From assembly GCA_021805275.1 (NCBI GenBank), contig JAJZFQ010000096.1, positions 1-16,120 on the forward strand: DNA of 16,120 nucleotides, written 5' to 3'. The position numbers were made by a program, and so were the translations under genes. A model generated the notes under the pieces. The model had not been told where the DNA came from, searched no databases, and was given only the letters and a program-made list of their open reading frames with translations. The DNA comes from Pseudomonadota bacterium. GTDB taxonomy: Bacteria; Pseudomonadota; Gammaproteobacteria; Steroidobacterales; Steroidobacteraceae. This document shows, piece after piece, positions 1 to 6,343 of the stretch (position 1 is the stretch's first letter; each line of letters begins with the position of its first letter).

Positions 1-821
1 TGCAGACCGAGTTGCAGTCGCAGCTGCCGCCCGTGCCGGGCGTCGCCAGCGAGCTGCGCGATGCGCTCACCAATCTGGTGTTCAACGCCGTCGATGCCAT
101 GCCGCAGGGTGGGCGCCTGTCGTTGCGGACGCGCCTGCTCGTGCCGGCCGCGGCGGATGGCGGGGCGCGCGGGTGCGTGCAGCTGGCGGTGGCCGACTCC
201 GGGGTCGGCATGGACGAGGAGACGCGCAGCCGCTGCCTCGAGCCTTTCTACACCACCAAGGGTGAGCGCGGCACGGGTCTCGGGCTGCCCATGGTCTACG
301 GCACCGTGCAGCGGCACGGCGGGGAGATCGAGGTCGCGAGCACTGCGGGTGAAGGTACCTGCGTGACGCTGAGCTTCCCGGTGATGCGCGACGATGCCGG
401 CAGCGTGACCGGGGTCCGCCCCGTCGAGGTGGTGCCGCCCCGGCGCATCTTGCTCGTCGATGACGATCCGATCGTGATCCAGTCGACGCGCGAGACGCTC
501 AGTGCCGACGGCCATGTCGTCAGCGCCGCCGACGGCGGACAGGCGGGGATCGAAGCGTTTCGCCGCGCACTGAGTGCAGGTGAACCGTATGAGGTGGTGA
601 TTACGGACCTCGGCATGCCGCAGGTCGACGGCGGTCAGGTCGCCGCAGCCGTCAAGAGCGCTCGCCCGCAGACGCTCGTTGTGCTGTTGACCGGCTGGGG
701 GCGCCGGCTCGTGGAGGAGGGGGAGATTCCCCCGTACGTCGATCGGGTGCTCACCAAGCCGCCACGGCTGCACGAGCTGCGTGCGGCATTGGTGCCGCCG
801 GGGGATGCGCCGGCGGCCTGA
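1..821 (+). CDS. Hybrid sensor histidine kinase, C-terminal part (HATPase + receiver), 5' truncated
   Basis: This is the 3' end of a hybrid two-component kinase; the frame is open to the left edge, so sensor and dimerisation domains lie outside. Counting the TTG at position 12 as residue 1, the ATPase domain shows an N box (NLVFNAVDAM, 21-30), G1 (DSGVGMD, 62-68), an F box (EPFYTTKG, 77-84) and G2 (GTGLGLPMVYG, 87-97). A linker leads to a receiver from about residue 145, with the acidic cluster DDD150-152, phospho-acceptor Asp199 (ITDLGMP), Thr227 and Lys249 (LTKPP). All key residues are present, so both domains should be active. Such C-terminal receivers usually pass phosphate through an HPt protein or modulate the kinase; no HPt is visible here. 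The gene converges on a receiver-EAL regulator with a 4-nt gap, which suggests, but does not prove, a partnership. Confidence 0.93.
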   Translation, partial: QTELQSQLPPVPGVASELRDALTNLVFNAVDAMPQGGRLSLRTRLLVPAAADGGARGCVQLAVADSGVGMDEETRSRCLEPFYTTKGERGTGLGLPMVYGTVQRHGGEIEVASTAGEGTCVTLSFPVMRDDAGSVTGVRPVEVVPPRRILLVDDDPIVIQSTRETLSADGHVVSAADGGQAGIEAFRRALSAGEPYEVVITDLGMPQVDGGQVAAAVKSARPQTLVVLLTGWGRRLVEEGEIPPYVDRVLTKPPRLHELRAALVPPGDAPAA

Positions 822-844
822 ACGACTACAGGCTCAGGGCCGGC
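809..844. terminator. Imperfect hairpin across the stop codons of two convergent genes
   Basis: Outer arms GCCGGC (809-814) and GCCGGC (839-844) enclose inner arms GCCTG (816-820) and CAGGC (829-833) around an 8-nt loop; the bulges are unequal (1 and 5 nt). The structure spans both stop codons of the hybrid kinase and the EAL gene. There is no T-run on either side, so if it terminates transcription it is not a textbook intrinsic terminator. Confidence 0.3.
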
Positions 845-1938
845 CGCCCGAACAGATAGCCCTGCAGCAGATCGACTCCGAGCCGCCGCGCGGTGCCCGC
901 TTCGGCCTCGGTTTCGATGCCCTCAAGCACCACGCGGCTGCCGGTGGCCTGGGCGAAGCGGGTGAGCAACTCGACCAGCCGCTGCTTGCGCTCCTCGCGG
1001 TCGATGTTGCGCACGATGCTCATGTCGACTTTCAGGAAGTCCGGCTGCAGCTCCGCCAGTACCGCGAGCGAGTTGTATCCGGAGCCCAGGTCGTCGATCG
1101 CGATGCGAAAGCCGGCCTGCGAGAGCCAGAGGATTGCGGCCCGCCAGTCGGTTTCCTCCAGCAAGTTGCTGCGCTCGGTGATCTCAATGACCAACCGATC
1201 TGCGGCCGTACGCAGCGGCTCGAAGCGTCGCTGCACGGCGGGCAGGTCTGCCAGCTCACGCGGGTGGGCGTTGATGAACAACAGCAGTCCGGTCGGCAGC
1301 TTCAGCAGCCAGTCTGCGGCGGCCTGCGCGATCCAGTCGGCGAGCGGACCGAGCATGTCGTGCTGCTCGGCCGCCCCAAGTACCCGCAGCGGGGTGTTGA
1401 GCGTCGGGTGGCGGCTGCGCAGCAGCGCCTCGTAGCCCTGCAGCTCGCCGGTCCCGGCCTCGATGAGCGGCTGCACGGCGAGCTGCAGCATGCCGCCGCC
1501 GAGGCAGGCGTCGAGTTCGCGGCGCTGCTGATCCACGCCATCCTGCTGGGCGCGTCCGTAGATCTGCTCAAGCCGGCCGCGTTCGGCGAGCGCCTCCTCG
1601 AGCACGCTGAATAGCGCATCGAGATGAAACGGCTTGGCGATCAGCCGGGAAACTTCGCCGCGGTTCACCGCGCCCATCACCACCGGCAGGTCCAGTGCGC
1701 CGGACATCAGCACGCGTACGCAGCGTGGCTGGACGGCGCGCAACCGGCGTAGGATCTCGAGTCCATCGGGCGGCGGCAGCTGGTAATCGACGATCGCGGC
1801 GTCGTATTGCTGCGCAGCCATGCACCGCAGCGCCTCGGCGCCGTCACCGGCCTCCTCGACGTCGCAGCCCCTGCGCTCCATGGCGTCCCGCAGGACCGAG
1901 CGCAGATTGTTGTCGTCTTCGACGACCAGAACGCGCAT
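826..1938 (-). CDS. Receiver-EAL response regulator, predicted c-di-GMP phosphodiesterase (RocR-like layout)
   Basis: 370 aa. The N-terminal receiver (about 1-118) has acidic residues E7/D8/D9, phospho-acceptor Asp51 (AIVDYQLP), Ser79 and Lys102 (AKPF). The C-terminal EAL domain (about 150-368) should hydrolyse c-di-GMP to pGpG in the cytoplasm. Expected catalytic and metal ligands are present: Glu170 in YEALLR, Asn223, Glu252 (IEITE), Asp282/Asp283 (IDDLGSGYNS), Lys303 (FLKVD), Glu339 (LEGIET) and Gln359 (LLQGYLFGRP). From memory of the family, spacing from Asn223 onward is close to that of Pseudomonas aeruginosa RocR, also REC-EAL. The loop-6 DDxGxGYxSL segment needed for dimerisation and Mg binding is intact. 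The start is supported by AGGAG 6 nt upstream (1945-1949). It has its own promoter and converges on the hybrid kinase. Activity is probably phosphorylation-dependent; the cognate kinase is inferred only. Confidence 0.95.
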   Translation of the reverse strand: MRVLVVEDDNNLRSVLRDAMERRGCDVEEAGDGAEALRCMAAQQYDAAIVDYQLPPPDGLEILRRLRAVQPRCVRVLMSGALDLPVVMGAVNRGEVSRLIAKPFHLDALFSVLEEALAERGRLEQIYGRAQQDGVDQQRRELDACLGGGMLQLAVQPLIEAGTGELQGYEALLRSRHPTLNTPLRVLGAAEQHDMLGPLADWIAQAAADWLLKLPTGLLLFINAHPRELADLPAVQRRFEPLRTAADRLVIEITERSNLLEETDWRAAILWLSQAGFRIAIDDLGSGYNSLAVLAELQPDFLKVDMSIVRNIDREERKQRLVELLTRFAQATGSRVVLEGIETEAEAGTARRLGVDLLQGYLFGRPALSL

Positions 1939-1964
1939 CGTGCTCTCCTAGTCCGTCGCCAAAA

Positions 1965-1994
1965 TGTATAGGCGCACGCCCAACGGGGCGTCAA
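1965..1994 (-). promoter_or_regulatory. Sigma70-type promoter for the receiver-EAL gene
   Basis: On the minus strand, -35 TTGACG (1989-1994, 5/6 match) and -10 TATACA (1965-1970, 4/6) are separated by 18 nt. Transcription would start near 1957-1960 and give a short leader that still contains the AGGAG ribosome site. This separates expression of the EAL gene from the J-PilZ gene upstream. Confidence 0.5.
1976..1991. promoter_or_regulatory. Candidate operator: 6-bp inverted repeat in the promoter spacer
   Basis: ACGCCC (1976-1981), a 4-nt spacer, then GGGCGT (1986-1991) form a perfect inverted repeat between the -35 and -10 boxes of the EAL promoter, overlapping the -35 by 3 nt. Its position would suit a repressor dimer. 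No regulator is identified, and in GC-rich DNA a 6-bp repeat can arise by chance. Confidence 0.28.
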
Positions 1995-2051
1995 ATCCGT
2001 GCGCTGGCAGCCGTGACCGCGGTCGCGCTTTTTCCCTCTGCCGCTGCGCGC

Positions 2052-2744
2052 TCAGGCGCTAGTGGACATAAATACGCCCGATTTGCGGTTGAACAGGGCC
2101 GTGAGCAACACGGCCCGCACCAGGCAGCCCTTGTCGCTCGGCTGGGTCTTGATGACGTGGGCGACCATATCCATGCCGAGCGCTTCGATGCGGATGTTGC
2201 GCCCCGTCCGCACGGCCACCGCCGTATACAGGCTGACGCCGCTCGCCGAGAGATCGCGCAACACCGCCGAGACCGGGGTCTCATCGGGGGCGGCATGCAC
2301 GGTGACGCGGCTGTTTTTCTCTACCCGAGGCGCCGAGCGCCTGCCGAACGGCTCGCGGGCCGTGGCCAGCTCCGCGGCCACGGGGGCGAGCGGGCTGGCG
2401 CAGCGGCGGCAGCGGGTCTCTGCCTCGATGCGCGCGGGGACGGGGGCGGCACAGAACGGGCAGGTACCCGCGGTGGCCGCTGCCGTACGGCGCACTTCGC
2501 CGTCGTTCGGGTGGGCCCGGGAGGACAGAGGGCGGCGGCTGTCGTCATACGCCTTGCGTTTCACCGGATCGCGCAACACCTGGTAGGCCTGGTTGATGCG
2601 TGCGGCCACCTCGGTATTGCCACCGAGATCCGGGTGGGCGCGCAGCTGGCTCATCAGGCAGCGGTACACGGCCGTGATCACCTCGGGCGGGGCATCGGGT
2701 TGAACGTAGAGGATCCGGTACAGATTGCGTCGTTCGTGCGTCAT
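2052..2744 (-). CDS. J-domain / zinc-ribbon / PilZ-like fusion protein
   Basis: 230 aa. Residues 7-70 form a J-domain with the HPD motif intact at 37-39 (AHPDLGG), helix I beginning NLYRILYV, and a helix III/IV end resembling LRDPVKRKAYDDS. A zinc ribbon follows: Cys95 and Cys98 (CPFC), Cys112 and Cys115 (CRRC). The C-terminal part (about 136-220) looks like PilZ: RSAPR at 136-140 fits the RxxxR c-di-GMP loop and DLSASG at 164-169 fits (D/N)xSxxG, with beta-rich sequence after it. No membrane segment or signal peptide is seen, so it is cytoplasmic. J-domains recruit and stimulate DnaK; PilZ binds c-di-GMP. Inference: a c-di-GMP-responsive DnaK co-chaperone, fitting the EAL gene immediately downstream. 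The J-domain call is strong and PilZ moderate, because the domain is short and divergent. No Shine-Dalgarno precedes the ATG. Confidence 0.85.
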   Translation of the reverse strand: MTHERRNLYRILYVQPDAPPEVITAVYRCLMSQLRAHPDLGGNTEVAARINQAYQVLRDPVKRKAYDDSRRPLSSRAHPNDGEVRRTAAATAGTCPFCAAPVPARIEAETRCRRCASPLAPVAAELATAREPFGRRSAPRVEKNSRVTVHAAPDETPVSAVLRDLSASGVSLYTAVAVRTGRNIRIEALGMDMVAHVIKTQPSDKGCLVRAVLLTALFNRKSGVFMSTSA

Positions 2745-2749
2745 TCGGC

Positions 2750-2755
2750 ATTAAA
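2750..2755 (-). promoter_or_regulatory. Possible -10 element implying a leaderless J-PilZ transcript
   Basis: TTTAAT (5/6 match to TATAAT, minus strand) ends 5 nt before the start codon at 2744, so the usual start distance falls on or beside the A of the ATG. An 18-nt spacer places a weak -35 (TTAAGT, 2774-2779, 3/6). No Shine-Dalgarno lies in this stretch, which fits a leaderless message but is not proof. Confidence 0.3.
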
Positions 2756-2885
2756 TCGGCCGCGGCGCCCGGGACTTAAGGCCGGTGCCCGAACTTCCCC
2801 GGGGGGCAGCAGCTCCTGGGCCCCCGCCGGCCGGCCGCCACTACCGGAAATAACTATCGCACAGAATGGCCCGCTTGGGGGGCGT

Positions 2886-2920
2886 GTCCCGGACGTCCCA
2901 ATCGCATATTCTTGCGGGAC
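2886..2920 (+). promoter_or_regulatory. Inverted repeats upstream of the SDR gene, possible promoter/operator
   Basis: The 250-nt divergent region between the J-PilZ and SDR genes contains GTCCCG (2886-2891) and CGGGAC (2915-2920) as inverted arms 23 nt apart, with an 8-bp palindrome GGACGTCC at 2891-2898. A -10-like TATTCT lies between the arms at 2907-2912, but I find no fitting -35. It could be a site for the WYL regulator encoded in the same operon. The rest of the gap shows only GC-rich sequence with no gene. Confidence 0.22.
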
Positions 2921-2994
2921 GGCCGACGGGGCGGGGTAGGGCTGCCTCGGGGAAGGAGGCCGGCCGCGCATCCAGAACGCAGACGGAGTGCACC

Positions 2995-3840
2995 ATGACC
3001 GCGAGCGTCGCAGAACACTTCAACGACAAGGTCGTACTGATCACCGGGGCGTCTTCGGGCATCGGCGAGGAGATGGCGCTGCAGCTGTCTCGCGCAGGGG
3101 CACGCCTGGCACTCGCGGCGCGCCGCACCGATCGGCTGGAGCAACTGCGCGGGCAGATCCTGGCGGCCGGCGGCGTCGAACCGCTGATTGTCGCCTGTGA
3201 CGTCACTCGCGATGAGGATCCGCCGCGCGCGCTAGCCCAGACCATCGCACGCTGGGGTCGGCTCGACATCGTCATCGCCAACGCCGGCTTCGGTGTCGTC
3301 GGTGCCTTCGCACAACTGTCGGTCGAGGACTATCGTCGGCAGTTCGAGACGAATGTGTTTGGCGTGTTGCGCACGTTGCTAGCTGCGCTGCCGGCCGTGC
3401 TCGAATCACAGGGTCAACTCGTTCTGCTCGGCAGCGTGGCGGGGTGGATCGCCTCACCGGGTACCTCGCCCTACGCCATGAGCAAGTTCGCCGTGCGTGC
3501 GCTCGCCAACGCCATCACCCCTGAATTGGCGCTGCAAGGCGTGCGCGTGACGCTGATCAGCCCCGGGTTCGTCGAAAGCGATATCCGTCGCGTCGACAAC
3601 CAGGGCCGTCTGCATGCCGAGGCGGCCGAGCCCATTCCGAGCTGGTTGGTGATGGCACGCACGGACGCGGTGCGCACCATGCTGCGCGCGATCGCCCGCG
3701 GGCAGCGCGAAGTGATCATCACCGGGCACGGCAAGCTGTTCGTTTTTCTCGAGCGGTTCTTTCCCTGGCTGCTGCGTGCCGCGGCGCGCCGCATGGCCGC
3801 GACGCGCGGTGGGTACCGGACGGAGCCGAAGACCGAGTGA
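2995..3840 (+). CDS. Classical short-chain dehydrogenase/reductase (SDR)
   Basis: 281 aa, cytoplasmic NAD(P)-dependent oxidoreductase; substrate unknown. The Rossmann fold shows the nucleotide motif TGASSGIG at 17-24, Asp69 (CDVT), NAG at 96-98, structural Asn120, and the catalytic set Ser147, Tyr160 and Lys164 (YAMSK). The Arg43-Arg44 pair after strand beta-2 (LAARRTDRL) favours NADP(H) over NAD(H). The C-terminal tail contains an aromatic, hydrophobic stretch (FVFLERFFPWLL) followed by basic residues, which could be an amphipathic membrane-contact helix as in some lipid-active SDRs; this is inference. The ATG at 2995 is chosen because GGAG lies 6 nt upstream (2985-2988) and the Rossmann fold starts right after it. 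A longer in-frame start at 2866 would add a low-complexity Arg/Gly-rich leader. The stop overlaps the start of the WYL regulator, implying co-expression. Confidence 0.93.
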   Translation: MTASVAEHFNDKVVLITGASSGIGEEMALQLSRAGARLALAARRTDRLEQLRGQILAAGGVEPLIVACDVTRDEDPPRALAQTIARWGRLDIVIANAGFGVVGAFAQLSVEDYRRQFETNVFGVLRTLLAALPAVLESQGQLVLLGSVAGWIASPGTSPYAMSKFAVRALANAITPELALQGVRVTLISPGFVESDIRRVDNQGRLHAEAAEPIPSWLVMARTDAVRTMLRAIARGQREVIITGHGKLFVFLERFFPWLLRAAARRMAATRGGYRTEPKTE

Positions 3841-4544
3841 GCCGGACCGCGCGGCTGTTCGAGCTGCTCGATGCGCTGCGGGCACACCGGCGGCCGGTCA
3901 CCGCAGCGAAGCTCGCCGAGGGGCTCTCGGTGTCCGTGCGCACCATCTACCGAGACGTGCAGACGCTCATCGGGCTCGGCGCACCGATCGACGGCGGGGC
4001 GGGTATCGGTTACGTGCTGCGCAGTGGGTTTTTTCTGCCCCCATTGATGTTCAACGAAGAGGAGCTCGAAGCGCTGGTGCTCGGGGCGCGCTGGGTGCGT
4101 GCGCAGGGAGACGCTGGGCTTGCTCGCGCCGGGGACTCGGTGCTGGCGAAGATCGCCACGGCCTCCCCGCGCGACCTGCGCGAGCGGATGGCCGAGACCG
4201 GGCTGTGGGCGCCGCGCATCGGATCCGACGCCGGCGGGGAGGCGCTCCTGGGTGCGCTGCGCGAGGCGATTCGCCGTGAGCGCAAGCTGCGGTTCCGGTA
4301 CGTGGATGCCGCCGGCGCAGCGAGCGAGCGGCAGGTCTGGCCGATTGCGCTTGCCTTCTTCGAAGGGGCGCGCGTGCTGGCCGCCTGGTGCGAGTTGCGC
4401 GCCGGCTTTCGCCACTTCCGTGCCGATCGGATCGGGCAGCTCGAATCTTTGAACGAACCTTACCCGCGACCGCGGCGCGAGCTGGTGAACGAGTGGCGCG
4501 GACAGCTCCGTCAGCGTGGCGCGGTGCCTGCGGAGGGCTGCTGA
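3837..4544 (+). CDS. HTH-WYL transcriptional regulator, YafY-like
   Basis: 235 aa. Residues about 4-55 form a DeoR/HTH_11-type winged helix (LFELLDALRAHRRPVTAAKL, then VSVRTIYRDVQTL as recognition helix). A linker leads to a WYL domain at about 136-205. The WYL tripeptide is represented by Trp184-Cys185-Glu186 (LAAWCELR), followed by FRHFRADRI, the form I associate with the YafY-like subgroup. WYL domains sense nucleotide or other small ligands and control the attached HTH. The GTG start overlaps the SDR stop by 4 nt (GTGA), so it is translationally coupled to the dehydrogenase. Its targets are unknown; the simplest guess is autoregulation of this SDR operon. No 4Fe-4S or sensor domain is seen. 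The family call is firm, the function open. Confidence 0.92.
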   Translation: MSRTARLFELLDALRAHRRPVTAAKLAEGLSVSVRTIYRDVQTLIGLGAPIDGGAGIGYVLRSGFFLPPLMFNEEELEALVLGARWVRAQGDAGLARAGDSVLAKIATASPRDLRERMAETGLWAPRIGSDAGGEALLGALREAIRRERKLRFRYVDAAGAASERQVWPIALAFFEGARVLAAWCELRAGFRHFRADRIGQLESLNEPYPRPRRELVNEWRGQLRQRGAVPAEGC

Positions 4545-4607
4545 CGGAATCTGTCACTGCCCGGGCGCATCTTCGGGCTCCGTTTCGCACACTCAACGAG
4601 TCCTCCC

Positions 4608-5225
4608 ATGCGCCTCTATTACCATCCCCTCGCCTTCAATGCCCGCCGTGCCGTCATGACCGCCGTCGAACTCGGTGCGCCCGTCGAACTCATCGTCGTC
4701 GATCTGAAGAACGGTGAGCAGCGCCAGCCGCCGTTCCTGCGGCTCAATCCCAACCATCGCGTGCCGGTGCTGCAGGATGGGGAGTTCCTGCTGTGGGAAT
4801 CCCATGCCATCATGCAGTACTTGGCGGAGCTCACGCCGGACCAACGGCTCTATCCGCCGCAGCCGCAACCGCGAGCCGACGTCAATCGCTGGCTCTTCTG
4901 GAGCGCCTACCATCTGTCCCCGGCGGTGCGCGACTTGAATTTTGAGCGCGTGATCAAGCCCCTGCTGGGGCGTGGAGGACCTGACCCGGGCATCGTCGCG
5001 CGTGCCGATCTGCAGGTGCGCGAACTCGTCGCGGTGCTCGATGAACACCTTGCGCAGCGGCAGTGGCTCAGCGGGACGGCACTGACGCTGGCGGATCTGG
5101 CGATCGCAGCGCCATTGGGCGCAGGAGCCGAGGCTCAGCTGCCCCTCGGTGAGTGCGCGCATCTGCGGGCATGGTTAGAGCGCATGCAGACGCGCGAGTC
5201 CTGGCGCAGGAGCGCTGCCGCCTGA
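4608..5225 (+). CDS. Glutathione S-transferase, phi-like
   Basis: 205 aa soluble enzyme. The N-terminal thioredoxin-like domain (1-77) has the GSH-binding cis-proline segment NPNHRVPVL (47-55, Val52-Pro53) and Glu64-Ser65 (WESHAI), which holds the gamma-glutamyl group. The all-helical C-terminal domain (about 88-200) has the folding N-cap box TLAD (160-163). The opening resembles phi-class GSTs, where the serine of a PxS motif activates GSH; here that position appears to be Ala9 (HPLAFNARR), with Asn11 nearby. It may therefore use a different residue, or act as a binding protein or peroxidase. The gene sits 63 nt after the WYL regulator and ends at a strong hairpin. The Shine-Dalgarno is weak, but the ATG is the only start that keeps the complete beta-1 strand. 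Confidence 0.93.
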   Translation: MRLYYHPLAFNARRAVMTAVELGAPVELIVVDLKNGEQRQPPFLRLNPNHRVPVLQDGEFLLWESHAIMQYLAELTPDQRLYPPQPQPRADVNRWLFWSAYHLSPAVRDLNFERVIKPLLGRGGPDPGIVARADLQVRELVAVLDEHLAQRQWLSGTALTLADLAIAAPLGAGAEAQLPLGECAHLRAWLERMQTRESWRRSAAA

Positions 5226-5233
5226 GTTCACCC

Positions 5234-5272
5234 GAGCAGGTGCACCGGCGCAGCGCGCCGGTGCACCTGCTC
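5234..5272. terminator. Perfect 18-bp hairpin between two convergent GST genes
   Basis: Arms 5234-5251 and 5255-5272 are exactly complementary around a 3-nt loop (AGC). The right arm overlaps the stop codon of the minus-strand GST and the left arm starts 8 nt after the plus-strand GST stop. Neither flank has a T-run. The position between convergent genes suggests a bidirectional transcript end or 3' stabilising element, serving as the end of the seven-gene minus-strand operon. Confidence 0.65.
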
Positions 5273-5891
5273 ATACGTGCAGCGTGGTGTCGTCGAACGG
5301 CGCGGCGAGGAACTCAGGCTGCGCCTCCGCCCACCCCGACAGCGCGCGCAACCGCGGATGCGCGCCCGCCTCGAGCGCCTCCGGCACCTTCTCCTGAGTG
5401 AATCGCCAGCTCACCGCGGTGGCGATCGTCGCAGCGGTGAGTCTCGGCGCGGCATCCATCGCGGAGACTTCGGTCTCGAGCGCCCGGTAGGCCGCTTGCA
5501 GCTGCTCGGTCACCCGCTGCATCCAGGGTTCGTATTGCTTCTCGCTCGGACGCAGTTGGCGCTCGTACACGATTTGCACGGATTTTTCGCAGGCCGCGAG
5601 TGCCAGTCCCACGGTGCGCAGCGCCGTGGCGCGCGCGGCCGGTTCGGCCGGGAGGAGCGAGCGCGGACGCGCAAGCGTCTCGGCGTAATCCAGGATGAGC
5701 GTCGAGTCGAGCAGCATCGTGCCATCGTCGCACACGAAGGTCGGAGCCTTGACGACCGGATTGATGGCTTTGAACTGCTCGTAGGTACGGAACACCGACA
5801 GCGAGCGGTGCGTATAGGGCAGGCCGAGGGCCTGCAGCGAAACCGCCACGCGCCGCACGTAGGGTGAATCGAGCATGCCGATGAGCTGCAT
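5271..5891 (-). CDS. Glutathione S-transferase family protein
   Basis: 206 aa soluble protein. The thioredoxin-like N-terminal domain begins MQLIGMLDSPYVRRVAVSL with Ser9 at the likely catalytic or GSH-contact position, a cis-proline at Pro50 (VKAPTF) and the acid-Ser pair Asp62-Ser63 (LLDSTLI). The C-terminal half is helical; the usual folding motif is degenerate (LTAATIATAVSW, 151-162, in place of LTxAD). It resembles YibF-like bacterial GSTs rather than the phi-like gene facing it. The ATG is supported by GGAG 8 nt upstream. It lies 19 nt after the DUF3887-like gene and is the last gene of the MoxR operon, so it is probably co-transcribed. Substrate unknown; a link to the MoxR system is not evident. 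Confidence 0.92.
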   Translation of the reverse strand: MQLIGMLDSPYVRRVAVSLQALGLPYTHRSLSVFRTYEQFKAINPVVKAPTFVCDDGTMLLDSTLILDYAETLARPRSLLPAEPAARATALRTVGLALAACEKSVQIVYERQLRPSEKQYEPWMQRVTEQLQAAYRALETEVSAMDAAPRLTAATIATAVSWRFTQEKVPEALEAGAHPRLRALSGWAEAQPEFLAAPFDDTTLHV

Positions 5892-5910
5892 CAGGTCGCT
5901 CCGCGTGTAT

Positions 5911-6318
5911 CTACTGGATGGGGACGACGCGCAGGCCGGAGATCTGGTGCGCGTGATTGAAGAACACGGCCAGGCCCACCGTCTGCTTCTTGAACATCGT
6001 GTGGACGATCACCATGGGGTGGCCCTTGAAGTTCATCTGGTCGCTGCCGATGGTCTTGGCGTACGGCCCGAAGTGCTTCTCCATGAACTGCCAGAGCTTC
6101 TGCAGCTTCGCCGGCGTGGCGTGCGTGCGCATGGTGGCGTTGAAATGCGTTTCCGCCTGGGTGAACTGGCCAGCGGCCAACTGTTGAATGAAGGCGGTGG
6201 CCTCGGCGCGTCTGCCGGCAGGCGAGGCGGCCCGGGCCGCCGTCAGTGCTAGCGGTGCGAGCAGAACGAGTGCACAGGCGCTGCGCAGGGCGTTCAGTTT
6301 TCCGGTCGTGCGATACAT
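5911..6318 (-). CDS. Small secreted DUF3887-like protein
   Basis: 135 aa. An N-terminal Sec signal peptide is visible: a basic start (MYRTTGK), a hydrophobic core ACALVLLAPLAL and an Ala-Arg-Ala site near residue 30. The mature part begins with a helix (FIQQLAAGQFTQAETHFNAT) and ends in beta strands (MVIVHTMFKK, VGLAVFFNHAHQISGLRVVP), the pattern of DUF3887, an NTF2-like alpha/beta fold often attached to hydrolases. No hydrolase is fused here. The predicted location is the periplasm. The ATG at 6318 is preferred over an upstream in-frame ATG at 6381 because it has AGAGGA upstream, begins the signal peptide and avoids overlap with the DUF58 gene; the gap to that gene is 25 nt. It may bind a small ligand or envelope component; its function is unknown. 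Confidence 0.82.
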   Translation of the reverse strand: MYRTTGKLNALRSACALVLLAPLALTAARAASPAGRRAEATAFIQQLAAGQFTQAETHFNATMRTHATPAKLQKLWQFMEKHFGPYAKTIGSDQMNFKGHPMVIVHTMFKKQTVGLAVFFNHAHQISGLRVVPIQ

Positions 6319-6343
6319 GGCGTGTCCTCTGTCGGCTGAGGGG

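Noticed and set aside
2015..2033. Palindrome GACCGCGGTC followed by T5 on the plus strand
   Set aside because: It looks like an intrinsic terminator but reads on the plus strand, where no gene lies upstream for it to serve. For the minus-strand J-PilZ gene the A/T run is on the wrong side.
1695..2939. 414-aa open frame on the plus strand
   Set aside because: It is antisense to the EAL and J-PilZ genes, has Arg/Ala-rich low-complexity sequence and crosses the promoter and gene boundaries.
2866..2994. N-terminal extension of the SDR by 43 residues
   Set aside because: It precedes the normal SDR N-terminus, lacks a ribosome site and would include the putative promoter region; the ATG at 2995 has GGAG.
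3471..4415. 314-aa open frame on the minus strand
   Set aside because: It is antisense to the SDR and WYL genes, whose motifs are unambiguous; it shows no motif of its own.
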